Assembly (NCBI RefSeq): GCF_003885045.1 | Contig: NZ_RHJS01000001.1 | Span: 62,001-126,000 of the forward strand | DNA: 64,000 nt | Source of the DNA: Schaedlerella arabinosiphila | Lineage (GTDB): Bacteria; Bacillota; Clostridia; Lachnospirales; Lachnospiraceae | Reading direction: 5' to 3' | Shown here: piece after piece, positions 44,452 to 53,762 of the stretch | Layout of the letters: each line of letters opens with the position of its first letter | How positions within the stretch are numbered: the first letter of the stretch is position 1 | Program-made: the position numbers and the translations under genes | Notes under the pieces: generated by a model | The model's database searches: none | The model's input: only the letters and a program-made list of their open reading frames with translations | Told to the model about the DNA's origin: nothing

Positions 44452-45726
44452 CTAAATTAACCAAACCGGAACAAACCAGTTTTTTTCATCCACAGGCAAT
44501 AAGTCGTTTGCCATGCAAATTACACTTCCTGTCCCGATCTCTACTTTTAGAGATTCTAAACCTTCGAAAGCCCCCTCGCGCGTCACGGGCTCTAACACAT
44601 TGAAATTCTTAATTGCTGTTTTGCCAGGGGACGCTGCCTTTTTGATCTCTATCGGGGAAAGAATCCCGTTTTGATAAAGCAGCAAATCGATTTCCTTCTG
44701 GTCTTTATCCCTGTAATAGAAGATAGGCGGCTCCTTTCCTGCGTTCAGATAGCTTTTATAGATTTCTGAAAACACATAGCTCTCAAAGAACGCTCCGGAC
44801 ATGGCCCCTCTTTCCAATGCTTCGGGATTTCCCCATTTTAGGAGATAAGCTGCCAGACCGGTATCCAAAAAATGAAGGAGAGGCATCTTCACAACCCGTT
44901 TCAGAGCATGATTGTGGTATGGCTGTACAAGGGCAATAATATGGGACGATACCAAAATAGACAGCCATTTTTTCGCCGTTGGCGCCGAAATACCAGCGGC
45001 GTTTGCCAATTCCTCATAGACAACAGGCTTTGAGGTATGTGCGGCTACAACCGTCATGAAATTATAAAACTGCATCTCATCGGCAACCTGTGCAAGATCG
45101 CGGATATCTCTCTGCAGGTATGTGTTCACATAGGAACGGTAATAGGTCTCCCAGTCCACATTTTCATCTGCATAAAGCTCCGGCATGGAACCTTTGAAAA
45201 TTCTGCCGTAAATTTCATTTAAGCCCTTCTGGTTCCTTACAGATAAACGGTTCATCAAGTGTGACGCATCCGTTTGGAATGGTTCGCTTGGCTCCTGATA
45301 AATTTCCGCATCGGTCAATCCCAATAAATTCACAATGCCGACCCGTCCCGCAAGACTTTCGCTTACATTTTTCATCAAACGAAAGACCTGCGATCCCGTA
45401 ATCCAGAAATCGCCTTTTCTTTTGGTACGGTCTACGCTCATTTTAATATGGGGCAGCAATTCTGTTGCGTACTGAATTTCATCAATCAATACCGGCGGAG
45501 AATATCTCTGTAAAAATAACGCTGGATCACGTTTTGCCAAATATCTTACGTCAGGATCATCCAAGGTTACATATTTTCGTTCTATCCCTGTGCTTTGCTG
45601 TATCTCTGCCAGTCTTTGCAGCAGAGTCGTTTTACCCACCTGCCTTGGGCCAGTCACCAACAGTACGGGAAACATTTTAGAAACCTGTGCAATCGTATCT
45701 TCTGCAGCTCGTTTAATATATGCCAT
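44452..45726 (-). CDS. AAA ATPase with DUF4143, 424 aa
   Basis: P-loop LLVTGPRQVGKTTLLQRL near residue 22-39, Walker B PPVLIDEIQYATELL, FWITGSQVFRLMK sensor. The C-terminal domain contains FLDTGLAAYLLKWG and IDLLLYQNGILSPIEIKKAA, a PD-(D/E)XK-like end that includes E-x-K. It has its own promoter with repeats on both sides. Same superfamily as the gene at 40526, low similarity. Role unknown; such proteins are often orphan or toxin-like partners. Confidence 0.88.
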   Translation of the reverse strand: MAYIKRAAEDTIAQVSKMFPVLLVTGPRQVGKTTLLQRLAEIQQSTGIERKYVTLDDPDVRYLAKRDPALFLQRYSPPVLIDEIQYATELLPHIKMSVDRTKRKGDFWITGSQVFRLMKNVSESLAGRVGIVNLLGLTDAEIYQEPSEPFQTDASHLMNRLSVRNQKGLNEIYGRIFKGSMPELYADENVDWETYYRSYVNTYLQRDIRDLAQVADEMQFYNFMTVVAAHTSKPVVYEELANAAGISAPTAKKWLSILVSSHIIALVQPYHNHALKRVVKMPLLHFLDTGLAAYLLKWGNPEALERGAMSGAFFESYVFSEIYKSYLNAGKEPPIFYYRDKDQKEIDLLLYQNGILSPIEIKKAASPGKTAIKNFNVLEPVTREGAFEGLESLKVEIGTGSVICMANDLLPVDEKNWFVPVWLI

Positions 45727-45798
45727 GACAATCTCTCCCTTCCATTACAGTATAGGTAATTTGAATAAATATATTCGACTAAATCAAATTATAGTTTT

Positions 45799-45827
45799 AT
45801 TATAGCCAAAATCCGGAATACCGTCAA
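45799..45827 (-). promoter_or_regulatory. Promoter of the minus-strand ATPase, flanked by direct repeats
   Basis: On the minus strand TTGACG (45827-45822) and TATAAT (45804-45799) have a 17-base spacer. CTAAATCAAAT occurs at 45778-45788 and again at 45839-45849 on the plus strand, one on each side, as expected for a looping or paired regulator site. Confidence 0.75.
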
Positions 45828-45849
45828 TAAAATTCTGTCTAAATCAAAT

Positions 45850-46334
45850 CAACATTTTTGAATAGCCGCATACAGGGGAATAAGAAATATAGGTTCATAC
45901 TTTTGCTTCCGTTTATTTTAACGTAATTTTGGTTTCTATAAAAACTATTCCGGCATCTTTTTAAACAAATTCACCGTGCGCCCGATGAGCACACATTTTT
46001 CTAAAAGTTTGTTTCAAATAACAGGGGAGCTAAGGAAATAAAAGAACAGGACGCAGACAGACGATGAATGACTGTCCGCGCCCCCGCTTAGGACGTTAAC
46101 TACTTCAAATGCCCGAACCTCGACAAACAAATACCCCACTCCAGCAATTTCTGCACGAGCGGAGTATCTGTCTAGCAGGCCGTATACTCGGATATTCTGC
46201 TTCCATGCACGATAACACTTCCCTGTCCTGTATATCATGCAAGATTCTTCAGAATATCTGTATGTGGATACAAATATGGGGCTTTCATACTCGGCACACA
46301 ACATAAGAGAGCAGTCTTACCGACGGCTCCATTG
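45850..46334. other. Intergenic, no supported gene
   Basis: Two overlapping opposite ORFs (46014-46304 minus, 46109-46306 plus) have no ribosome site or family resemblance. No other signal is seen. Confidence 0.4.
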
Positions 46335-47003
46335 TTATTTATCTTCATAAAACCCGAACTTCTGGCATATCTCATGAACAGTCATGGCAAAAATGGATCT
46401 CGAATACATATCCGGATTGTCATTCTTATTTTTCTTTTCAATGTATAACTCTTTCATCTCTTCATCCCATAAGCCATTCTCCTTGATCCATTCAATCTTT
46501 TCCGGCAGCATATAATATCCCCCCGGCTGTTCGCACCATGTGTAGTTCCTATGAGGCTTGTCAAAGTGGATATATTCTTGGCACTCATATCCTTCATCGT
46601 CAATATAGTTATTTACGATTGCAAAATCACAGCTATGGAGGATACGTGATTCTTTCCTGTTTTTCTTCTTAATCGTCAGGACACGCGTGGAATCCTCCGG
46701 ATAATCATATCCGTATTTCACACAAACAGCGCCTATTGCGTTCCGAAGAACATCCTTTAACTGTTTTGGCGTATACTTTTCATCGCCATCATTGACTTCG
46801 ATATTAAAATCAAAGTCATATCCTACATTTGATTTGGCATCGTAGGTGATCATGTTCCGCTTATAGCTGCCCACCACATCAAACCTGAATGTAAACTTCT
46901 CCCCGACCAGCTTCTGGACTTCTTTGAGCATATTTTGGATATCCTCATATGCCTTTTTTACTTTTGGCTCTTTCTTAGAAATAAAATGAAAATCGTGTTG
47001 CAT
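46335..47003 (-). CDS. Nucleotidyltransferase-superfamily protein (222 aa)
   Basis: VVGSYKRNMITYDAKSNVGY followed by DFDFNIEV gives the G-S...D-x-D pattern of pol-beta-type nucleotidyltransferases. IDWIxxN-like region: KIEWIKENGLWDEEMKELYI. ATG 47003 follows AAGGAGAG; the ATG 27 bases upstream is less likely. Could be a lone CD-NTase-like or a repair protein; no partner toxin or effector lies beside it. Exact role unknown. Confidence 0.65.
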   Translation of the reverse strand: MQHDFHFISKKEPKVKKAYEDIQNMLKEVQKLVGEKFTFRFDVVGSYKRNMITYDAKSNVGYDFDFNIEVNDGDEKYTPKQLKDVLRNAIGAVCVKYGYDYPEDSTRVLTIKKKNRKESRILHSCDFAIVNNYIDDEGYECQEYIHFDKPHRNYTWCEQPGGYYMLPEKIEWIKENGLWDEEMKELYIEKKNKNDNPDMYSRSIFAMTVHEICQKFGFYEDK

Positions 47004-47205
47004 GGCTTTACTCTCCTTTATGTTTTTCATTTATTCCCAAGCCTCCCATTCAGCATTGATTTGCTAAATCGTTATATTATAGCACCTGCTGGATAATTAT
47101 CAAGGCTTTTACAGAAAAAACTATTTTCAAATAATTCTACATTCCTTTCCTTACACGGAGCAACTTCTCCATCACGTCATCCTGGACGGTTAACTGAAAA
47201 AAACG

Positions 47206-48000
47206 AAAAATTTCCAGCTGTGCAGTTGCAATCCGACAGGTCGTTTACATGCAATTCATTGCAATGAATTGCATGTAAAAAAGTAATTAAAAAATATAAT
47301 ATCAAATTGAATAATCAGATGGATCGTGATATACTCAAAAAAATATATAGCTCAAGCTTATTCTATAAAATCAGGATTAACCTTTTATGCACTTAATCAT
47401 GAAAAGGAGTGATATTATGGCACTGCCGCAAAAGCAGGTATATACATCCGAAGATTACTGGAACCTTCCAGAAGGCCAGCGCGCAGAACTGATTGATGGA
47501 AAGCTGTACGCCATGGCCCCGCCATACCGCATCCATCAGGAATTAGTTGGTGAACTTTATTCTACGATTCATAATTATATCCATTTAAAAAATGGTTTCT
47601 GTAAAGTTTATCCAGCCCCATTTGCCGTAAACCTTACAGCAAATGATAAAACATGGGTGGAACCTGATATCTCCGTCATTTGCGATAAAAGCAAACTGTC
47701 CGATCGTGGATGCGAAGGCGCGCCCGACTGGATCATTGAGATTGTTTCCCCCAGCAGCTCACGAATGGACTATTCCGTAAAACTGTTCAAATACCGTACT
47801 GCCGGGGTGCGTGAATACTGGATCGTAAATCCTTTGAAAAAAGTGGTACAGACTTATTCCTTTGAGGGAGAAGAAGACTCAAATGCTTTTTTATTTGATG
47901 AAGAAATACCGGTTCATATATTTAACGGCCTGACAATCAAAGTATCCGAGTTACTGCAATAAAACTGTCGGATTGCAACCGCACAGCTGGAAAAATTTTT
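47206..48000. mobile_element. Uma2 gene enclosed by 34-bp inverted repeats
   Basis: The left arm AAAAATTTCCAGCTGTGCAG... (47206-47239) and the right arm CTGTCGGATTGCAACCGCAC... (47965-48000) are inverted copies with one mismatch and a 2-base indel. Inside the left arm is a 36-bp palindrome built on GCAATTCATTGC (near 47245-47280). A third element with the same right arm and palindrome, but no gene, lies at 60419-60496. So this looks like a gene-carrying member of a repeat family. Confidence 0.65.
47417..47962 (+). CDS. Uma2-family PD-(D/E)XK protein (181 aa)
   Basis: Uma2 proteins are restriction-like nucleases of unknown cellular role. Core: RAELIDGKLYAMAPP, WVEPDISVICDKSKLS, GAPDWIIEIVSPSSSRMDYS, VKLFKYRTAGVREYWIVNP. 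The Asp in EPDIS and Glu in IEIVSP, plus Lys in VKLFKY, form the catalytic set. RBS AAAGGAG 7 bases before ATG 47417. Its stop codon lies next to the right inverted repeat, so the gene and repeats probably move together. Confidence 0.88.
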   Translation: MALPQKQVYTSEDYWNLPEGQRAELIDGKLYAMAPPYRIHQELVGELYSTIHNYIHLKNGFCKVYPAPFAVNLTANDKTWVEPDISVICDKSKLSDRGCEGAPDWIIEIVSPSSSRMDYSVKLFKYRTAGVREYWIVNPLKKVVQTYSFEGEEDSNAFLFDEEIPVHIFNGLTIKVSELLQ

Positions 48001-48170
48001 TGAACGATATTGATTTTTTCTATGAAATCGCATATACTAAAGATACAGATAGAGATATCTGTGCAGCGGTTAGATTGTCCAGTTAAAACAATCGTTTAAA
48101 AGCGGTTAGTTTCATATGTGCTCGCGTTCAAGCTGTCCAGTTTTGGGCGTAATGCTGCCGATGTGCGGCA

Positions 48171-48342
48171 GTGTCAGATAATCTGTGTAAGTAAATTGTC
48201 TGAATATTCGCATTGACTGCTTGATTATCATAACTCGAATTGCCGGAATCCTGTCAAGGCAAGGGTTTCCGCCTTTACAGGATTTAGACAATTCGATAAA
48301 ATTAGAATTGTGGTCTGGAAATTTACACAGATTATCTGACAC
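48171..48342. repeat. 172-bp element with 20-bp inverted ends
   Basis: GTGTCAGATAATCTGTGTAA (48171-48190) and its exact complement TTACACAGATTATCTGACAC (48323-48342). The ends resemble those of IS256-family elements in clostridia, but no transposase is inside, so this is a MITE or deletion relic. An inner pair (ATTGTCT / AGACAAT) is also present. Confidence 0.65.
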
Positions 48343-48617
48343 TCTCTTGGGTGCATTGTATCAAATTGTCAATCCTATCTATGCCCAACAAACCATTTAT
48401 CCAAGCTGTCTACTCAACTCTCCGCCATTTTTCACGGTAGATCAGTTTCGACCAGCCCTTTAAACGCAAAAAATCCAGTAGCCAAAACCATTGTCCAAAC
48501 AATCCCAACTCCCGGAAATCCCTTGCTTTCTGCACTTTTCCACTTTTCCATTTCTCAACCCATGACATCAACACGACACACTCAACATACAAGGTTTGTT
48601 TCATTTCTTATGAATTA
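48343..48617. other. Intergenic, nothing recognised
   Basis: A-rich minus-strand fragment around 48410-48604 shows an open but unsupported frame. No signal is seen. Confidence 0.35.
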
Positions 48618-49030
48618 ATCTGTTTTAGTTGCGCCAAACAAATTGTCATTATAGGACATCCCGTTAAAGCCCATAGAGACAATGCTGTCCTTCGTATGCT
48701 GCGCCAGCCCCTTTATCTCCAGATCAGCCCATATGTATGCGGCGTTCTTATCGTGGATCAGGTTGGGATATTTATTGAAGTAGGTCTCCGCAAGGGCCTC
48801 ATACCTTTCCCTGTCTGGCTGTCCTGCCTGACTTTGATGTCAGAATAGTCAAAAGCGCCTATCCTTTCTCCCTGCTTATTATAGATGTCAAAACACCCCG
48901 CCTCGTTGTCCGGCACAATCCTGTAATTCTCGGATTCGTATGTATCATAAGCGGGCTTTACATTACGTACTGCCAAAACCGCCGATACACGGTATGCATA
49001 CAATGCCGAAGTCTGCCCCGCCGCCCTCAC
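48618..49030 (-). pseudogene. Frameshifted gene of the DUF6033-like locus
   Basis: The minus strand reads MRAAGQTSALYAYRVSAVLA, ESENYRIVPDNEAGCFDIYN and FDYSDIKVRQDSQTGK. A frameshift near 48815 restores RYEALAETYFNKYPNLIHD, then KDSIVSMGFNGMSYNDNLFG and the stop at 48618. About 135 codons in all. The two halves are each convincing, so this is a recent frameshift or a sequencing error. Confidence 0.7.
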
Positions 49031-49278
49031 ACTGTTCCTTACGGAAGAACTGTTCCCTGCCTCATCTCCAAATGTCCTCCACTATTTTTATTATTGCGGC
49101 CCATCTGTCGGTCAGGACCGTACCCGCTCCCTCGCAATAAGTCCGAGCGGTTTATACCTCTATGCAGACATACCACCTAACTTCCCCTGTCAAATTCCAT
49201 ACCGACCTTCACCTCCTTCCAGATAATCCCCAGCAGGGGCGCATGGTTTTTGCGCCTCTGCGGAATAGGGTGTAAAGA
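49031..49278. other. Short intergenic segment of the DUF6033-like locus
   Basis: About 250 bases without a gene. The phrase 'CCCATCTGTCGGTCAGGAC' near 49090 also recurs in variant form before the genes at 51169 and 51994, a local intergenic repeat. Confidence 0.4.
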
Positions 49279-49851
49279 TTATATCTGTATATCCAGCCCT
49301 TTGCTGCCTTTAGAGTACAAGGCATTTACACTGTCCTGATAGATAGTATCACCTGCAAAAATCTCATCCAGTATCTCATGGGAAATTGGTTTTCCGGCTG
49401 TCCATGTAGGGTCTTTTTCCTTTACAGCCTGTGTTACCCTTCCAGAAATTTCTAAATGGAGTTGACTCAACGTCCACGGTGCAGCACGGCGGGTACTTAA
49501 ATCTAATGACTTCACATAGGAATGAATCTTGTCATAATATGCATCCGTCTCAGCAGTATTATCACCAGACATCCCACCATACTTATAAAATGCCTTTTTA
49601 ACATCTTCATAAACGTGCTGCTTCATTTCATCTGATACGTTGACGATCCGTTTCCAATCTGTCCTTCCTGTGATTCCCATGCCCTCTACTCCATAGGAAT
49701 TTTTAAAGTGTCCGGAACGCAAATCATCAATGGTATTGCCACAATAGTTTCCTTTCGATGCCCCGGCGAAAGGCATATTCGTATTTGCCTTGCCACCATT
49801 CATCCTTGATAAAAGGTGCCAGATTCCCTGGCTGTTATTTCCTATGTGCAT
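49279..49851 (-). CDS. DUF3879/DUF6033-like protein, tandem copy 2 (190 aa)
   Basis: Starts MHIGNNSQGIWHLLSRMNGG, then KANTNMPFAGASKG, and continues GNTIDDLRSGHFKNSYGVEG. ATG 49851 follows AAGGAGGGA. It is a clear paralogue of the next gene upstream (49871-50434) over the whole length, with the same leader and ribosome site. No signal peptide or catalytic motif is visible. Family function is unknown; genes like these cluster with LytTR/GHKL systems in clostridia. Confidence 0.75.
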   Translation of the reverse strand: MHIGNNSQGIWHLLSRMNGGKANTNMPFAGASKGNYCGNTIDDLRSGHFKNSYGVEGMGITGRTDWKRIVNVSDEMKQHVYEDVKKAFYKYGGMSGDNTAETDAYYDKIHSYVKSLDLSTRRAAPWTLSQLHLEISGRVTQAVKEKDPTWTAGKPISHEILDEIFAGDTIYQDSVNALYSKGSKGLDIQI

Positions 49852-49870
49852 AATAAAATCCCTCCTTCTA

Positions 49871-50434
49871 TCAGATTTTTTCATCTAAACCTTTTGTCCT
49901 GGATGATTTTCCTGATACCATTGACGTGATGCTCTCATCCGCAAAAATCTCATCCAGAACTCCCGCAGGAATAGGCTTGCCATGCGTCCATCCGGGTATC
50001 TTTTCTTTCACGGCACTGGCTGCTTTTCTTCCAATGCTTATTTCCAACTGCTGTAATGTCCACGATGCTGCTGAACGGTCACCTACTTTCAGCGTCTTAT
50101 AATAATTATTTTTAATACGGGCAGATGCCTCCCATTCGTCTCCACTTTCCCCTGACATTCCGTTATACTTGTAATACGCTTTTTTCACATCATCCAAAAC
50201 AAGCTGCTTCATCTCATCAGACACTTTTATAATCCTTTTGCTATTGGCTGTGATTCTCATACCTTCCACGCCATAAGAATTTTTACGGTGGCCGGTAAGA
50301 AAATCCTCCAAAGTATTCCTGCCGCCCGCACCGGAACGCCTTGCCCCGGCGAAAGGCATATTCGTATTTGCTTTGCCCCCATTCATCCTTGATAAAAGCT
50401 GCCAGATTCCCTGGCTGTTATTTCCTATACGCAT
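49871..50434 (-). CDS. DUF3879/DUF6033-like protein, tandem copy 1 (187 aa)
   Basis: MRIGNNSQGIWQLLSRMNGG then FAGARRSGAGGRNTLEDF and FLTGHRKNSYGVEGMRI. About half of residues match copy 2, with the N-terminus nearly identical. The stop overlaps the leader of copy 2 (about 20 bp gap). The identical AAGGAGGG leader implies a recent tandem duplication. Unknown function. Confidence 0.75.
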   Translation of the reverse strand: MRIGNNSQGIWQLLSRMNGGKANTNMPFAGARRSGAGGRNTLEDFLTGHRKNSYGVEGMRITANSKRIIKVSDEMKQLVLDDVKKAYYKYNGMSGESGDEWEASARIKNNYYKTLKVGDRSAASWTLQQLEISIGRKAASAVKEKIPGWTHGKPIPAGVLDEIFADESITSMVSGKSSRTKGLDEKI

Positions 50435-50450
50435 GATAAAATCCCTCCTT

Positions 50451-51074
50451 CTATATGGTCAAATCCAACTGTGTGCCTTTGCCTTCTTCCTGCACTTTCA
50501 CAGGCTGGCTTGTTCCCGCCTTTATCTGTTCCATCAGTTTTTCCACGGATTCAGCCTTTGCCAGCTTCTTCTCCTTTAAGGCTTCCTCCTCTTTCTTCTT
50601 CGCACGTTTTTCCGCGATCTGCTTCTGTACCTTTTCTTTATAAACCGTGCCAGGGTTCTCCATTATGTCCCTGCTCCTGCCAGACATCCAGTAAGATACT
50701 TTCCCATTTTTGTCAATAAGGGCACCTGCACTGAGTATCTCGTCATTGTTCTCCCTTGCAAACTTCTCAATCCGCTCCGAATTGCCGGACATTTCTGCAA
50801 AGACTTTCTCATACTTCGCCGCCGCTGCCGGGTCTTTCGCCATCTTCTCCACGATACTGGAAGAAACCGCTATGTTGTTATAGCCCCTGCTCCCAAGCAT
50901 ATAGGCATCTTCCTGTTTCCCATTCCTGAAGTCTGCCACCGTTATATTCACATCCGGGTATTTCTCTTTCAGACTATTCAGGTACGCCTGCGAATCCCCG
51001 TTAAGGGAACTGCTCGCGTTTGCCCTGTCTGCCGCATAAGTGTTTGTGTAATCCGTTACTCCTAAAATTGCCAT
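50451..51074 (-). CDS. DUF6033-like protein (207 aa)
   Basis: MAILGVTDYTNTYAADRANA, then YLNSLKEKYPDVNITVADF, IAVSSSIVEKMAKDPAAAAK and the helical tail KEKVQKQIAEKRAKKKEEEA. I chose ATG 51074 over the upstream ATGs, which overlap the AAGGA site. It is a paralogue of the gene at 51169-51897 in its first ~120 residues (Y-L-x-S/R-L/K-Y-P/G-N-V pattern). Ends TQLDLTI. Not recognised beyond family. Confidence 0.75.
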   Translation of the reverse strand: MAILGVTDYTNTYAADRANASSSLNGDSQAYLNSLKEKYPDVNITVADFRNGKQEDAYMLGSRGYNNIAVSSSIVEKMAKDPAAAAKYEKVFAEMSGNSERIEKFARENNDEILSAGALIDKNGKVSYWMSGRSRDIMENPGTVYKEKVQKQIAEKRAKKKEEEALKEKKLAKAESVEKLMEQIKAGTSQPVKVQEEGKGTQLDLTI

Positions 51075-51168
51075 AATAATCATCATCCTTCAAAAAATCT
51101 TACCTGCGGCCCCTCTGTCATTCGGAGCCGCCCATGCCCCCTTATGGTAAGTCCGGGCATGATGTTCC

Positions 51169-51897
51169 TTACTTCAAAATGCCCGCCGCATCCATAATAT
51201 TTTTCTCATAAGCCGTAATCGTAGAACCCATAACTCCCGGCGTACCCATATATGTAACTCTGCCTATATCTTCTTTATGGCTGACAAAGAACTCCGCCAT
51301 GCTCCTTTGCTTATATATGATCTCCATCTGCTCTTTCCGTTCATCCGCCGCCTCCTGGCTGCGCTCCATACTCGATTTCCGCTGTGCCGCCTCTTTCTCC
51401 CGCTTTGCCTTATTGATGGCATTCACTTCTGCCACACGCTCTGGGGAATCGCTACAACCGCCGATATAGGTAACGCTCCCATCCTCATGGACGACTACCC
51501 CGCACGGCTGGTAGTCAAGCCCCTGTGCCGCAAAAGACGCTTTTAGTCTCGGAGTGGCATTAAAGAAATCATCTATCTTGCCCTCATAGTAAGCTGCCTT
51601 TTCCGGGTCATCTGCCATCTGTTCCAGAATGTTCGGTGCAATAGCAACATCACTGCCATTCATGCTCTTTCCCACCCTGTCAAGGCTCTGTTGGTCTTTC
51701 CCGACACTCTGGATTCTCACATTGCCATACTTTGACCGGAGGTATTCCGTGTATGCATCCACCTTTGACGTATCTGCCGCTTCTCCCGTTTTCTGCAACT
51801 GCTCTGCAAACCCTGTCTTATTCGTGCCCGTTTTCTGTGTCCTGTTCGCATACTGATATGCGCCCGCCAAAGTACCGTTTATCCCTAAAATGCTCAC
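51169..51897 (-). CDS. DUF6033-like protein (242 aa)
   Basis: Starts at GTG 51897 with AAGGAGAAG upstream. Sequence begins SILGINGTLAGAYQYANRTQ, holds VDAYTEYLRSKYGNVRIQSV and IAPNILEQMADDPEKAAYYE, and ends KNIMDAAGILK. The first half aligns with the preceding protein. The last residues AAGILK are shared with the 112-residue protein next door, suggesting a common C-terminal signal. Function unknown. Confidence 0.75.
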   Translation of the reverse strand: MSILGINGTLAGAYQYANRTQKTGTNKTGFAEQLQKTGEAADTSKVDAYTEYLRSKYGNVRIQSVGKDQQSLDRVGKSMNGSDVAIAPNILEQMADDPEKAAYYEGKIDDFFNATPRLKASFAAQGLDYQPCGVVVHEDGSVTYIGGCSDSPERVAEVNAINKAKREKEAAQRKSSMERSQEAADERKEQMEIIYKQRSMAEFFVSHKEDIGRVTYMGTPGVMGSTITAYEKNIMDAAGILK

Positions 51898-51993
51898 AAT
51901 AAATCTTCTCCTTCCAAAACATATTTATATCGCAGCCATCTGTCATTCAGGACTAAATCCGCTCCCTTACAATAAGTCCAGACAACTACTCCC

Positions 51994-52332
51994 TTACTTC
52001 AAAATGCCCGCCGCCTCATATGCGGCAATCGAAACTGCCTTACTCTGGTAATATCTTCTGTCCGTTTCCTGTGCCAACATTTTGTGTTTCAGGGCGGCCT
52101 CCTCCGCCAGCCTTTCATATTCTGCGTGTTTTGCTTCCCTTGCTCTGCGGGCTTCAACAAATTCTGACGATGATACGGTAATTGTTCCAAGGCTGGTCAC
52201 ACGGTACTTGGAGATTTCTCCATTTTCATCCAATTCAATCAGATAGGAACACCCCGGAGTTGCAGGATATGTGGCGATAAAATTCTCAACGTTTGCCATC
52301 ACTTTCTCTGCAAGTTCAAGATCTTTTTGCAT
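51994..52332 (-). CDS. Small DUF6033-locus protein (112 aa)
   Basis: ATG 52332 follows AAAGGAGAGAGG. Acidic start MQKDLELAEKVMANVENFIA, a beta region YLIELDENGEISKYRVTS, then a helical segment and the end SIAAYEAAGILK. Its start overlaps the end of the kinase gene by 17 bases, so it is co-translated with the sensor. Possible cognate signal or accessory of the two-component system. Confidence 0.75.
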   Translation of the reverse strand: MQKDLELAEKVMANVENFIATYPATPGCSYLIELDENGEISKYRVTSLGTITVSSSEFVEARRAREAKHAEYERLAEEAALKHKMLAQETDRRYYQSKAVSIAAYEAAGILK

Positions 52333-53761
52333 CTTCCTCTCTCCTTTCATTTTTCATCATCACCGACAGGATGAACACCCTATCCTTTACTCTGAAATCC
52401 ATTGTTCCCTGATATTTCTCCGCCGTGCTTTTGATGTTGACAAGCCCTATCCCGTGGGATTTCCTGTCCGCCTTATCCGTCACAGGGAACTCCTCCTTCG
52501 CCTTAAGCACCAGCCGCCCGTTAAAGCTGTTCTCTACTTTCAGGATGAGCAGGTTCCCTTTCTGCAAGGAGCTTATGCGGATAAAGGCATCCGCCCCTGG
52601 CTCTTTCGCTTTCAGCTTCCGGCAGGCTTCAATCGCATTGTCCACCGCATTCCCCAGGATGACGCCTATGTCATAGCTGTGTATCTGGATTCCCTGCGGG
52701 AGCAGCAGCTTATCCGCATCCATCCTTAGATCAGGCATATCCCGCACAGCCTCATGATATTTCATGTTCAGCAGGGTATCCACCACCGTGTTCCCCGTCC
52801 TGAACCGCACTTCCAGCTTTTCAAGCCCCCTGTTCAATTCCGACAGGTACTCCTGCAGCTCCCCGCCCCCTTCCCCTGCGGAAAGGCGCTGGATGACGGC
52901 AAGGGTGTTCTTCATGTCATGCTTCATGCCCCGTATGCCGGAATAGATGCGCTCCATCTCCTCCATGTGTTCCTGCAGGCTGCTTATCTGGTTTTCCAGG
53001 ACAATCCTGCCGCTCTTTTCCCTGTTCCAACAGATCATGTCCTGGAACAGCTTCACCCCGTACAGGATGGAGAGCAGCGACAGGAGCAGGATTGCGGGAA
53101 TCACGAGGACGAGGATTGGATATCTGTCATACAGCATTTTAGGTACGCCGTCCTCCAGCGTGATCATGATGATGCGCAGGAGCATACAGATCATCAAGCC
53201 CACCGCTGATGGGGTAAGGATGAACAGCAGCTCCGTCCTGCTGATAAAATAATCCTTTTCCCGGAAATTCTGCACAATCTTTCTCAGCGAAAAGTACAGT
53301 AGCAGGGCGATGCCGGCATACTGGATAAGCTGCGTCCCGGCCACGCCAATCTTTACCGCCATGCCGAAGGATTTTTCCGATGGGAGCATCCCTTTCCCCG
53401 TGCACCAGTTAATGATGTCAAGCACCCGCCCGTCCATCGCATTCAGCAGTATGACCGCCGCATACCTGCTGATGTCCAGTAACGCCTGGAACGAAACCAC
53501 AAGGAAAACCGTGACAGGGCGGAACGCTTTGTAGAAGCACGCCGCAAGGGCTGACAGGATACAGAGCGACAATGCCAGCGTCCCTGCCGCCACCCTGTAG
53601 TCCTCATATCCCGGCGGGGAACACCAGACCACGGCTGTCCGCAGGGCCACATACAGCCTGTTCCATCTGCCCCTCATCCTTGTTTCCAGAAAGCTCCCCA
53701 AAAAATACTGCAGGCAGTACCCCTGGAACACCGTCAGGAACGCATATAACACATCCACCAT
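52316..53761 (-). CDS. GHKL (AgrC-like) sensor histidine kinase, 481 aa
   Basis: N-terminal ~220 residues hold six or so membrane segments (VLYAFLTVFQGYCLQYFLGS, ALSLCILSALAACF, IQYAGIALLLYFSL, ILVLVIPAILLLSLLSIL). The kinase part has GMKHDMKNTLAVIQRL (phosphorylated His) and VILGNAVDNAIEACRKL (N-box), then SHGIGLVNIKSTAEKYQG. This pattern is AgrC/GHKL, usually sensing a peptide. I prefer ATG 53761, one base after the LytTR stop; a GTG six codons earlier is possible. Operon with the LytTR regulator upstream and the DUF6033-like gene downstream. Confidence 0.9.
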   Translation of the reverse strand: MVDVLYAFLTVFQGYCLQYFLGSFLETRMRGRWNRLYVALRTAVVWCSPPGYEDYRVAAGTLALSLCILSALAACFYKAFRPVTVFLVVSFQALLDISRYAAVILLNAMDGRVLDIINWCTGKGMLPSEKSFGMAVKIGVAGTQLIQYAGIALLLYFSLRKIVQNFREKDYFISRTELLFILTPSAVGLMICMLLRIIMITLEDGVPKMLYDRYPILVLVIPAILLLSLLSILYGVKLFQDMICWNREKSGRIVLENQISSLQEHMEEMERIYSGIRGMKHDMKNTLAVIQRLSAGEGGGELQEYLSELNRGLEKLEVRFRTGNTVVDTLLNMKYHEAVRDMPDLRMDADKLLLPQGIQIHSYDIGVILGNAVDNAIEACRKLKAKEPGADAFIRISSLQKGNLLILKVENSFNGRLVLKAKEEFPVTDKADRKSHGIGLVNIKSTAEKYQGTMDFRVKDRVFILSVMMKNERREEDAKRS

Positions 53762-53762
53762 C

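Noticed and set aside
46014..46306. Overlapping ORFs on both strands
   Set aside because: No ribosome site or family features on either strand.
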